55,021 nt of DNA from Opitutia bacterium (GTDB lineage Bacteria > Verrucomicrobiota > Verrucomicrobiia > Opitutales > Opitutaceae), in the NCBI GenBank assembly GCA_016217595.1, contig JACRHS010000016.1:64001-119021 (forward strand), in the 5' to 3' direction. Below the pieces are notes generated by a model. It saw nothing but the letters and a program-made list of their open reading frames with translations, had not been told where the DNA came from and made no database searches. This document shows, in pieces, positions 18,549 to 26,524 of the stretch. The first letter of the stretch is position 1. Every line of letters starts with the position of its first letter. The translations under genes were made by a program, and so were the position numbers.

Positions 18549-19529
18549 TTACTTGCGGGCGTTCATCTTGGCTTTCTCGGCCGCGATGTTGTCCTTCGTG
18601 ATGACTGTAAAATCGACTTTGATGACGGGCGGCAGTTGTTCGCCTTTAATTAGAGCCAGGGCAGTTTCGACGGCTTTGACGCCGTAACTGTGGAAGTCCT
18701 GCGAAAACAGCATGGTCATGTCGCCGCTTTCCAGAGCGGCGGCGGTGGTGGCATCCAATTCCATGCCGTAGCCGACGTGTTTGACCTTTCCCGCCAGCTT
18801 CATGTCTTTCAGCGCTTGAATCATGGCGAGGGATGAGACCGTCATGGTGGTGTAGGCCACGGAGATTTTGGGATATTGAGTGAGCAGCCGTTTGGCTTGT
18901 TCGACGCCCGACCGGTCGCCCGCCGGAATGGAAATGTCTGCGTAAATTTTGATTTTAGGAAAACGCGCGCGCACATCTTTCATCGCCAGTTTTTCACGAG
19001 GCGTGAAACCATCCGGCGTGTAGGTGCGCAAGATGCCGACTTCATCATCGGCCGTCACGATCTCGGCGAGGCGCTGGGCGCCGATTTGCGCGAGTTGGTC
19101 CTGATCGATGATGACGGTGGTGTTGGCAAAGCCCGGGAGTGGTCCCATGCCGGCCACTACGACTTTGGTGCCTTTCTTGGCGAACGCTTCGATCGCCTTG
19201 GCTAGCTCAAGGTCAAAAGGTTCGTTGGCGGTGGCGGGCGGAGCGATGACCAGTGCATCGAGCGATTGGTCTGTCAGGGCGGCCAGCAGCTTGAGCTGAT
19301 AGGCGGCGGAAAAATCAATCGGCGGGGCTTTTACGATAATCTCAGCGTTGGCTTTGGCACCGGCTTCGGTGGCTCCGTTGGCGAAACTATTCCAAACCGA
19401 ACTGGCCTTGGGGCCTTGGAGGACGACACCAATCTTGGGCGCAGCTGCGAGCGGGATAATGCTGGCGAGGGCGAGACCGATCCATGCTAAGCGAGGAAGA
19501 CAAGTTTGCATAGTATGTGCAGGGTTCAT
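18549..19529 (-). CDS. Periplasmic sugar-binding protein, RbsB/LacI-like fold (type 1)
   Basis: 326 residues with an N-terminal signal peptide (LAWIGLALASIIPLAAA). The mature protein begins PKIGVVLQGP and shows the two-lobe type 1 periplasmic binding fold: QLKLLAALTDQSLDALVIAP, VVVAGMGPLPGF, VIIDQDQLAQIGAQRLAEIV, VGILRTYTPDGFTPREKLAM and HVGYGMELDATTAAALESGD. Such proteins bind sugars for ABC import or for sensor proteins. No ABC permease or ATPase gene lies nearby, so it is an orphan in this window. It is divergent from the rhamnosidase cluster, making rhamnose or a rhamnosylated product a plausible ligand by context only. An alternative start at 19511 (MQTCLPRL) is equally good. Confidence 0.82.
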   Translation of the reverse strand: MNPAHTMQTCLPRLAWIGLALASIIPLAAAPKIGVVLQGPKASSVWNSFANGATEAGAKANAEIIVKAPPIDFSAAYQLKLLAALTDQSLDALVIAPPATANEPFDLELAKAIEAFAKKGTKVVVAGMGPLPGFANTTVIIDQDQLAQIGAQRLAEIVTADDEVGILRTYTPDGFTPREKLAMKDVRARFPKIKIYADISIPAGDRSGVEQAKRLLTQYPKISVAYTTMTVSSLAMIQALKDMKLAGKVKHVGYGMELDATTAAALESGDMTMLFSQDFHSYGVKAVETALALIKGEQLPPVIKVDFTVITKDNIAAEKAKMNARK

Positions 19530-19664
19530 GGTTATGGTGTGGCAAGCGTCAGTCTATGTGCATGAAAGCGAGCTTGCAGTAGGAGGTGTATGTTGGGGGT
19601 GTGCGCATAGTGTGTGCGATCTTTTGCGCGGGTCAATGGATTCATCGGTAGGAGATTGCGTATT

Positions 19665-19744
19665 GCTGGGTATCCAGCGGGTTACCGCTGATTCGCAGAA
19701 TCTGTGCCATTAAATTTTAATGGGTCAGCACCAGCCTGCGCAGG
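19665..19744. promoter_or_regulatory. Cluster of five inverted repeats in the divergent spacer before the rhamnosidase genes
   Basis: The 360-bp spacer (19530-19889) holds no gene. Its centre contains back-to-back dyads: GCTGG-GTAT-CCAGC (19665-19678), CAGCGG-GTTA-CCGCTG (19675-19690, overlapping the first), GATTC-GCA-GAATC (19690-19702), CCATTAAA-T-TTTAATGG (19707-19723) and CCTGCGCAGG (19735-19744). They lie about 145 bp upstream of the first GH78 gene and about 140 bp upstream of the sugar-binding protein gene, where a shared operator region would be expected. No regulator gene is adjacent. Promoter boxes could not be placed with confidence. Confidence 0.5.
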
Positions 19745-19889
19745 GTGTGGGCCCAACGCGTGCATGGCTTTGAGTGGTTTCGGTTCCTCTCTGGACTTCG
19801 GTTTTTACGGGACCTAAATTTACCGCCGTCGCCCCCGGGCACCGGTCATATCGGGTCGGTCCGGAGACCGGGCGAAAACCCTTCCTCCC

Positions 19890-22800
19890 ATGCGAAAATT
19901 TCTACCGATCTTTGGAGTATGCGGTCTCTTGTTGCTGGCGGGTTGTCCGGAGAAGCCCAAGTCCGACATCACCGCGGTCGAGTTGCGGTGTGAGCGCAGT
20001 GTGAACCCGCTCGGGGTCGATGCCCGTCAGCCGGTGTTGAGCTGGCGTTTGCAAGCCGACCGCCGCGGCCGGTTGCAAACTGCCTATCAAGTGCTTGTCG
20101 CGGCATCGGTGGAGAAATTGACAGCCGATGAGGGCGATCTCTGGGACAGCGGCAAAGTCACCTCCGACGAGACTGCGCGCATCGTTTACCAAGGGCGCGT
20201 GCTGCGTTCTGGACAAGTGGCGCATTGGAAGGTCCGGGTGTGGGACAAGGTCGGTCACGCCTCGTCATGGAGCGCGGCGGCCACGTGGACCGCGGGCATG
20301 ATGGAGTCGCGCGACTGGCAGGCGCAGTGGATCACCGACCCGGAGTTGCTGCGCTGGCGGCGGCAGTTCATCGGCTATCGTTCGGAAGAAACCGCCGACC
20401 CAGTCGCGACCAAATGGGTGCAACTCGACCTCGGGCGCGCGCAGACGTTTGACCGCGTGCGTTTGCACCCGCTGCCGAGCGAGCGCCGCGGCTTTCCCCT
20501 CCGGTGCAAACTGGAAGCGTCCAACGATCCGGAATTTCAGACCAACGTCACGCTGCTCGCCGATTTTACCGAGAAGGATTTCGTCTACCCGCCAGAGGGA
20601 CTGCCGGTCAGCGCCGCGAACGTCCGCTATCTGCGCTTCACCGCCACCAAGCTGCGCAGCGAATCGGGGCGTGCTCATCTCGCGCTGAGCCAGATCGAGG
20701 TGTTGGCCAGTGGCACGAATCTCGCCCGTGGCGTCCGGGTGACCGCGAACGACAGTCTTGAACAAGAGCCGTGGGCCGCGAGCGCGTTGACCGATGGCTT
20801 GGGCGTGCCCGGCGCGAATCCGCGCGCGAATGGCACGCTGTTGTTGCGCCGGGAATTTGTGGTGCGTCCGGGGCTGCGACGCGCACTGGCGCAGGTTTGC
20901 GGCCTCGGCCAGTACGAGCTCTCGCTCAACGGCGCGACAGTCGGCCGCGATCTGCTCACTCCCGGTTGGACTGCGTACGAGAAAACCTGCCTCTACGACA
21001 CCCACGACATCACCGCGCTGGTGCATCCGGGCGAGAACGCCGTCGGGCTTTGCCTCGCGGGCGGCATGTTTTGCGTGCAACCGGGGCGTTATACGAAATT
21101 TCTCACCGAGTATCGGCCGCCGGTGGCCATCGGGCAACTCCGCCTGGAATACGCCGACGGCTCGGTGGACCTCGTCGGCACCGACGAACAGTGGCGCGTG
21201 GCGGCGGGGCCGATCGTGTTTTCGCAGGTTTACGGCGGCGAAGATTGCGACGCCCGCCGCGAACCGGCCGGTTGGAACCAGCCCGGCTTCAACGCCGCGG
21301 CGTGGTCGCGCGCCGTGGGCACCGATGGCCCCGGCGGGACGTTGCGCGGCGCGTCGTTCAGCGCGTTGCCGATTCGCGCGCACGAAAAACTCGTTCCCGA
21401 CGAACCCATTGTTTTGAAGCCGGGCGTGGAGCTGTTTGACCTGCGGCAGAACGTCGCGCTCATGCCGCGGTTGCGCGTGCGTGGCCCGGCGGGCTCCGCG
21501 GTGCGCATCATCCCGGCGGAGTTGCGCGGCGCCGACGGTGCGGTTGACCGCGTCTCCTGCGGTGGCGGGGTGGCTTATTGGCAGTACACCCTGGCGGGGC
21601 GCGGCTCCGTCGAGGAGTGGTTCCCGAAGTTTTTCTACCAAGGCGCCCGCTACCTCCAGGTCGAACGCCTGCCGGCAACGCCGGGCGGCGCGTTGCCCGT
21701 GGTGGAGGCGCTCGAAGGCGTGGTGGTGCATGCGGCCGCGCGACCGACGGGCGAATTCGCCTGCTCGAACGAGCTCTTCAACCGCATCCAGACGCTCGTG
21801 CGGTGGGCGCAGCGCAGTAATCTCATGAGCGTGCTCACCGATTGCCCGCACCGCGAGAAGCTGGGCTGGATCGAGCAGAATCATCTCAACGGCCCGGCGC
21901 TGCGCTACGAATTCGATCTCACGCGCCTGTTCGCCAAATCCGTGGCCGACATGGCCGACGCGCAACTCGCCAACGGCCTCGTGCCCGACACCGCGCCGGA
22001 GTTCGTGGTGTTTAATGGCGGCTTCCGCGACTCGCCGGAGTGGGGCAGCGCCTGTGTGCTCGTGCCCTGGCAGCAATACGAGTGGACGGGCGACGTGGAG
22101 CTCTTGCGACGTTCCTACGACACGATGAAACGCTACACCGCCTACCTCGCGAGCCGGGCGACGGACGACATCGTTTCCCATGGTCTGGGCGATTGGTACG
22201 ATCTCGGTCCCAACCGTCTCGGCGCGGCGCAACTCACCCCGATCGCACTCACCGCAACGGCGTTTTACTATTACGATAATTGGATTCTCTCCCAGGCTGC
22301 GACGTTGCTCGGTCAGCCCGCCGACGCGCGCCAGTACGCCGCGCAGGCCGCCCGCATTCGGGACGCGTTCAACCAAAAATTCCTCCAGCCGGCGATGAGT
22401 CGCTACGCCACCGGCTCGCAGTGCGCCAACGCCCTGCCGCTCGTCCTCGGCCTCGCACCGACGGAGCAGCGCGAAGCAATCCTCGACAACCTCGTCAAGG
22501 ACGTGCGCGAACGCGGCAACGCCGTCACCGCCGGCGATGTCGGCTACCGTTATCTCCTGCGCGCGCTCGCCGACGGCGGCCGCTCCGACGTGATCTACGA
22601 AATGAACAACCAGTCCGAAAAACCGGGCTATGGTTATCAATTGCAGCAGGGCGCGACGAGTCTCACCGAGGCGTGGAATGCCGACCGCCGTTCCTCGCAA
22701 AATCATTTCATGCTCGGTCAGATCAACGAGTGGTTTTACCACGACCTCGCCGGCATTCGCTGCGACCCCGAGGGTCCGGGCTTCCGGAAAATCATCATCA

Positions 22801-23096
22801 AGCCGGCCATCGTCGGCGATCTGACCTGGGTCAAGGCCAGCTACGATTCGGTGCGCGGCCCGATCCGGGTCGCTTGGAAGCGCGATGCGCAGCAGTTCGA
22901 GCTGGGCGTCTCCATTCCCACCAACACGACGGCCACGGTGCACGTGCTCGCGCCGGATTCGCAGTCGGTGATGGAGAGTGGCAAAAGCGCGCTCTGGTCG
23001 TCCGGCGTAAAGTTCCTGCGCATGGAAAACGGCGCGGCGGTCTTTGCCGTCGGCTCGGGCGATTATTTCTTCGCAGTGGCCAAGGTGAAACCGTAG
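19890..23096 (+). CDS. Alpha-L-rhamnosidase (GH78), lipoprotein, with inserted discoidin-like domain
   Basis: 1068 residues, with a lipoprotein signal (LLLLAGC, Cys at residue 19) so probably membrane-anchored. Order: fibronectin-like N-terminal domain (ITAVELRCE, PVLSWRL, AYQVLVA, HWKVRVWD), then an inserted F5/8-type-C-like carbohydrate-binding domain (about 170-280; WVQLDLGRAQTFDRVRLHPL, LRCKLEASNDPEF), GH78 beta-sandwiches, then the (alpha/alpha)6 catalytic barrel. The catalytic signature is TDCPHREKLGW with candidate general acid E656; the candidate base is E927 in GATSLTEAWN. The usual GD after the GW motif is replaced here by IEQ, as in one GH78 subgroup. It should release alpha-linked L-rhamnose. 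It is the first gene of a three-gene cluster with 81 bp to the next gene. No clear Shine-Dalgarno. Confidence 0.93.
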   Translation: MRKFLPIFGVCGLLLLAGCPEKPKSDITAVELRCERSVNPLGVDARQPVLSWRLQADRRGRLQTAYQVLVAASVEKLTADEGDLWDSGKVTSDETARIVYQGRVLRSGQVAHWKVRVWDKVGHASSWSAAATWTAGMMESRDWQAQWITDPELLRWRRQFIGYRSEETADPVATKWVQLDLGRAQTFDRVRLHPLPSERRGFPLRCKLEASNDPEFQTNVTLLADFTEKDFVYPPEGLPVSAANVRYLRFTATKLRSESGRAHLALSQIEVLASGTNLARGVRVTANDSLEQEPWAASALTDGLGVPGANPRANGTLLLRREFVVRPGLRRALAQVCGLGQYELSLNGATVGRDLLTPGWTAYEKTCLYDTHDITALVHPGENAVGLCLAGGMFCVQPGRYTKFLTEYRPPVAIGQLRLEYADGSVDLVGTDEQWRVAAGPIVFSQVYGGEDCDARREPAGWNQPGFNAAAWSRAVGTDGPGGTLRGASFSALPIRAHEKLVPDEPIVLKPGVELFDLRQNVALMPRLRVRGPAGSAVRIIPAELRGADGAVDRVSCGGGVAYWQYTLAGRGSVEEWFPKFFYQGARYLQVERLPATPGGALPVVEALEGVVVHAAARPTGEFACSNELFNRIQTLVRWAQRSNLMSVLTDCPHREKLGWIEQNHLNGPALRYEFDLTRLFAKSVADMADAQLANGLVPDTAPEFVVFNGGFRDSPEWGSACVLVPWQQYEWTGDVELLRRSYDTMKRYTAYLASRATDDIVSHGLGDWYDLGPNRLGAAQLTPIALTATAFYYYDNWILSQAATLLGQPADARQYAAQAARIRDAFNQKFLQPAMSRYATGSQCANALPLVLGLAPTEQREAILDNLVKDVRERGNAVTAGDVGYRYLLRALADGGRSDVIYEMNNQSEKPGYGYQLQQGATSLTEAWNADRRSSQNHFMLGQINEWFYHDLAGIRCDPEGPGFRKIIIKPAIVGDLTWVKASYDSVRGPIRVAWKRDAQQFELGVSIPTNTTATVHVLAPDSQSVMESGKSALWSSGVKFLRMENGAAVFAVGSGDYFFAVAKVKP

Positions 23097-23177
23097 GTGG
23101 CCAACGCGCCCGCGGATCGAACGGTCCGGCGTTTGGGCCGGTGACATCTGCGGGCGGCACGGCTCGATTCCACTCCC

Positions 23178-26100
23178 ATGACAAGGCGCATTCGCTCGAT
23201 GCAACTCGGCGTGGCGATAGGAGTGGCGGCGCTGGCGATCGCCGCGCGTGGCGCGTCGGCGCCGGCGGCGTTGGCCTTGACGCCGAACCTCGCCGACCGG
23301 ATCGAGCGCCCACTGCGGTACCGGCCCGACGGCGGCGATTTCGTGATCGTCAACGGTGGGGAGTTTTTCAACCGGCCGCTGTATGGCGGCAACACCGCGT
23401 TCCGCGTCGATGCCGGCGACCGACCTGAATTCTCCCTCTATCTACCCGGTCGCGGTGGCAATTTCCGCCTCGGCTGGCGCGGTGCCCGTGGCACTAAGTG
23501 GCTGGCTGACGCGGCCGAGATCACGGCGCGTTACCGGCCGGGCATGATGCGGTACGAAGTGCGCGATCCGGACCTCAGCGCCGGCGCGATGTTGCAACTC
23601 GACGCGGTTGCGCTCGCCGTCACGGAAGGGCTTTTGCTGCGCGTAGAATGGCGCGCCGGTAACGGGACCGGCGCGGCGGAGACGCCGATCGAACTTGTCT
23701 GGGCATATGGCGGCACCAACGGCCAGCGCGGCGTGCGCGATGGCGACATCGGCACCGAGCGCGTGCCCATCGGCGAGTACTTTCAACTGCGGCCGGAGTA
23801 TTGTCGCGACAACGCGTTCGCGCTCGCGGGCAATGTTTTCACGCTGCGCAGTCCGCCCGCGACGCTGGTCGGCACGATGCCGGTGGGCGCGCAGCTCGCC
23901 GTGGCCGATGCCGCGCAGTGGGCGTCGTGGGATCGCTTGCTGGCGTCGAGCACCGAGACGCCGCCGCCGGCATTGCCGGTGGTGATCGGGCGCGTGACGT
24001 TGTCGTCTGCGCAGCCGGTCTATCTGGCGGTGCAACGCGTGGCGGGAGGCCAAGGCGCCAGTGCCAAACGCTCCGCCACACCCGCGGTGCTGTTGCCACC
24101 GTTTGCCGTCGCCGATTTGCCGCGAGTCTGGGCGGAGACCGAGCGGCATTTCCAGGCGCTGCGCGAGCGCGTGACGTTGATGACGCCCGATCCGTTTATC
24201 GATGCCGCGGTGGCGGCGCTCAACGTCGCAGCCGATGCCGTGTGGGACGAGGCGCAGGGCGCGGTGATGCACGGCGCCATCGCGTGGCGGACCAAGCTGC
24301 TCGGCTGGCGCGGACCGTATGCGCCGGATGCGCTCGGCTGGCACGACCGCGCGCGCCGGCATTTCGCCTACTGGGCCACCCGGCAGAATCTCACGCCGAT
24401 CCCGGAGAAGCTGCCGCCGCCCGACGAGAACGCCAATCTCGCGCGCAGCGAGGCGGCGCTGCACAGCAACGGTGATCTGTCGAATTCCCACTACGACATG
24501 AATCTCGTCTACATCGATGCGCTTTTCCGGCATCTGGCGTGGACGGGCGATCACGCGTTTGCCCGCGAGGTGTGGCCGGTGATCGAGCGGCATCTGGCGT
24601 GGGAGCGACGGCTGTTTCGACGTGAATTTGGGCCGGAACGCGATCCGCTGTACGAGGCGTACGCGGCGATTTGGGCGAGCGACGACCTGCAATATCACGG
24701 CGGCGGCGTCACGCACGCGTCGGCCTATAACGCCGATCACCACCGGCAGGCAGCGCGTTTGGCGCGATTGTTCGGGCACGACGCGGCGTCCTACGAGCGC
24801 GAAGCGGCGGACATTGCGCGGGCGATGCGGCGTCACCTGTGGTTGCCGGAGCGCGGCATGTTTGCCGAATTCAAGGATCTGCTCGGAGCGCAGCGCGTGC
24901 ATCCGGCCGCGGCGTTGTGGACGTTTTACCACACGCTCGATGCCGGCGTGCCGACGCCGCAAGAGGCGTGGCAGATGACGCAGTACGTCGACACGCAGAT
25001 TCCGCATCTGCCGGTGCGCGGGCCGGGCGTGCCGACCGACGAGGATTACCACGTGCTGTCGACGACCAACTGGATGCCGTACACGTGGTCGCTCAACAAC
25101 GTTGTCATGGGAGAGAATCTGCACACGGCGCTCGGCTATTGGCAGGCGGGGCGGCCGGACGAAGCCTGCCGGCTGGCCAAAGGCGCGTTGCTCGCGAGCA
25201 TGTTCATGGGCATCTGCCCGGGCAATGTCGGCTCGATGAACTACCTCGACGTGTATCGGCGCGAATCGCAGCGCGACTTCGCCGATGGCGGCGGCGTGCT
25301 GGCGCGGGCGTTGATCGAGGGACTGTTTGGCGTGCAGCCCGATCTGCTCGCCGGCGAGTTGCTTGTGCGGCCGGGGTTCCCGGCGAAATGGGACCGCGCA
25401 ACACTGCGCCATCCCGATGTCGGCGTGGCCTTCCGGAGGAGCGGCGCGAGCGAGACATTTGCTGTCGAGTCGCGCTTCGGTCGACCGCTGACGCTGCGGT
25501 TGCACATGGCTACGCGCAGCGAGACCGCGATGGTGACGGTGAACGGCCGGCGGGCTGAGTGGCGCTGGCTCGACCGCACGGCACTGCGTCCGTGCATCGA
25601 GGTAACGTGTCCGCTGGAAACGCGCGCCGAGATTGCCGTGACATGGGCCGGTCCGGAGCTGCGGGTGGCGGCGGTACCGCCGGCGCGAGGGCAGGGGAGC
25701 AAGCCGGAGCCGACATTGGCGGCGGTGGATTGGCGGCGGAAGCTACCACCGGGGACGCGCGCAGACCCGGTGGACTTGTCGCCGCATTTCAACGACCGCG
25801 TCACACAGATTTTCCGCCACGAGTATCGGTCGCCGCGGTCGCCGTTCGTTTCGCTGGCGCTGCCGAAGCAGGGCATCGGCGCCTGGGCCGGGCATGTCAA
25901 CGCCACCGCCGAGATCGACGACTCCGGGCTGCGCGCGGTGGCCGGTGCGAACCACGGGCGGCTCGCGTTGCCCAATGGCGTGGAGTTCGTCACGCCGGGC
26001 CCGGGTGACACGCCCAACGTCATCTTTGTGTCGCAGTGGGATAATTTCCCGCGCGCGGTTGACGTGCCGCTTTCCGGTCGCGCCCGGCTGCTGTGCCTGC

Positions 26101-26480
26101 TCATGGCTGGGTCGACGAATCCCATGCAGAGCCGGATCGATAACGGCGAGGTAATCGTCACCTACGCCGATGGCGGCACGGCGCGACTGGCGTTGGAAAA
26201 CCCGACCACGTGGTGGCCGATCGACGAGGATTATTTCATCGATGACTTCGCGTTTCGGCGACCGGAGCCGTTGCCACCGCGGGTGGATCTGAAGACGGGC
26301 GCGGTGCGATTGCTCGAGTTTCCCGCCTTCAAGGGACAGGGGCGCAAAATCCCCGGCGGTGCGGCCACGGTGCTTGCGCTTCCGCTGGAGCCCGGCCGGG
26401 AGCTGCGCTCGCTCACGGTGCGGGCATTGGCCAACGAAGTGGTGATCGGACTGCTTGGGGCGACGTTGGTGCGCGATTGA
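23178..26480 (+). CDS. Secreted DUF4450-like protein with predicted alpha/alpha-toroid (putative glycoside hydrolase)
   Basis: 1100 residues with a signal peptide (GVAIGVAALAIAARGASA). The first about 330 residues are beta-rich (VIVNGGEFFNRPLYGGNTAF, FSLYLPGRGGNFRLGW). The middle is helical and looks like an (alpha/alpha)6 toroid: WRTKLLGWRGPYAPDALGWH, GDLSNSHYDMNLVYIDALFR, YHGGGVTHASAYN, TTNWMPYTWSLNNVVMGEN. A beta-rich C-terminal part follows. I recognise this organisation as resembling DUF4450 proteins found in Bacteroidetes polysaccharide utilisation loci; the assignment is from memory. Acidic residues in WASDDLQ and YETEA-like helices could be catalytic but I cannot name them. Position between two GH78 genes points to work on a rhamnose-containing glycan. 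Confidence 0.68.
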   Translation: MTRRIRSMQLGVAIGVAALAIAARGASAPAALALTPNLADRIERPLRYRPDGGDFVIVNGGEFFNRPLYGGNTAFRVDAGDRPEFSLYLPGRGGNFRLGWRGARGTKWLADAAEITARYRPGMMRYEVRDPDLSAGAMLQLDAVALAVTEGLLLRVEWRAGNGTGAAETPIELVWAYGGTNGQRGVRDGDIGTERVPIGEYFQLRPEYCRDNAFALAGNVFTLRSPPATLVGTMPVGAQLAVADAAQWASWDRLLASSTETPPPALPVVIGRVTLSSAQPVYLAVQRVAGGQGASAKRSATPAVLLPPFAVADLPRVWAETERHFQALRERVTLMTPDPFIDAAVAALNVAADAVWDEAQGAVMHGAIAWRTKLLGWRGPYAPDALGWHDRARRHFAYWATRQNLTPIPEKLPPPDENANLARSEAALHSNGDLSNSHYDMNLVYIDALFRHLAWTGDHAFAREVWPVIERHLAWERRLFRREFGPERDPLYEAYAAIWASDDLQYHGGGVTHASAYNADHHRQAARLARLFGHDAASYEREAADIARAMRRHLWLPERGMFAEFKDLLGAQRVHPAAALWTFYHTLDAGVPTPQEAWQMTQYVDTQIPHLPVRGPGVPTDEDYHVLSTTNWMPYTWSLNNVVMGENLHTALGYWQAGRPDEACRLAKGALLASMFMGICPGNVGSMNYLDVYRRESQRDFADGGGVLARALIEGLFGVQPDLLAGELLVRPGFPAKWDRATLRHPDVGVAFRRSGASETFAVESRFGRPLTLRLHMATRSETAMVTVNGRRAEWRWLDRTALRPCIEVTCPLETRAEIAVTWAGPELRVAAVPPARGQGSKPEPTLAAVDWRRKLPPGTRADPVDLSPHFNDRVTQIFRHEYRSPRSPFVSLALPKQGIGAWAGHVNATAEIDDSGLRAVAGANHGRLALPNGVEFVTPGPGDTPNVIFVSQWDNFPRAVDVPLSGRARLLCLLMAGSTNPMQSRIDNGEVIVTYADGGTARLALENPTTWWPIDEDYFIDDFAFRRPEPLPPRVDLKTGAVRLLEFPAFKGQGRKIPGGAATVLALPLEPGRELRSLTVRALANEVVIGLLGATLVRD

Positions 26481-26524
26481 GGATTGCTTCGCGAGAGCGG
26501 TTTTTCGCAGAGTCGACATCGCTT

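Noticed and set aside
20265..23204. A 979-residue open frame antisense to the first rhamnosidase
   Set aside because: GC-rich third positions keep the antisense frame open; its product is Arg/His/Ala-rich with no domain, and the sense strand encodes a clear GH78.
23442..25505. A 687-residue open frame antisense to the DUF4450-like gene
   Set aside because: Same GC effect; composition is Arg/Gln-rich and shows no motifs.
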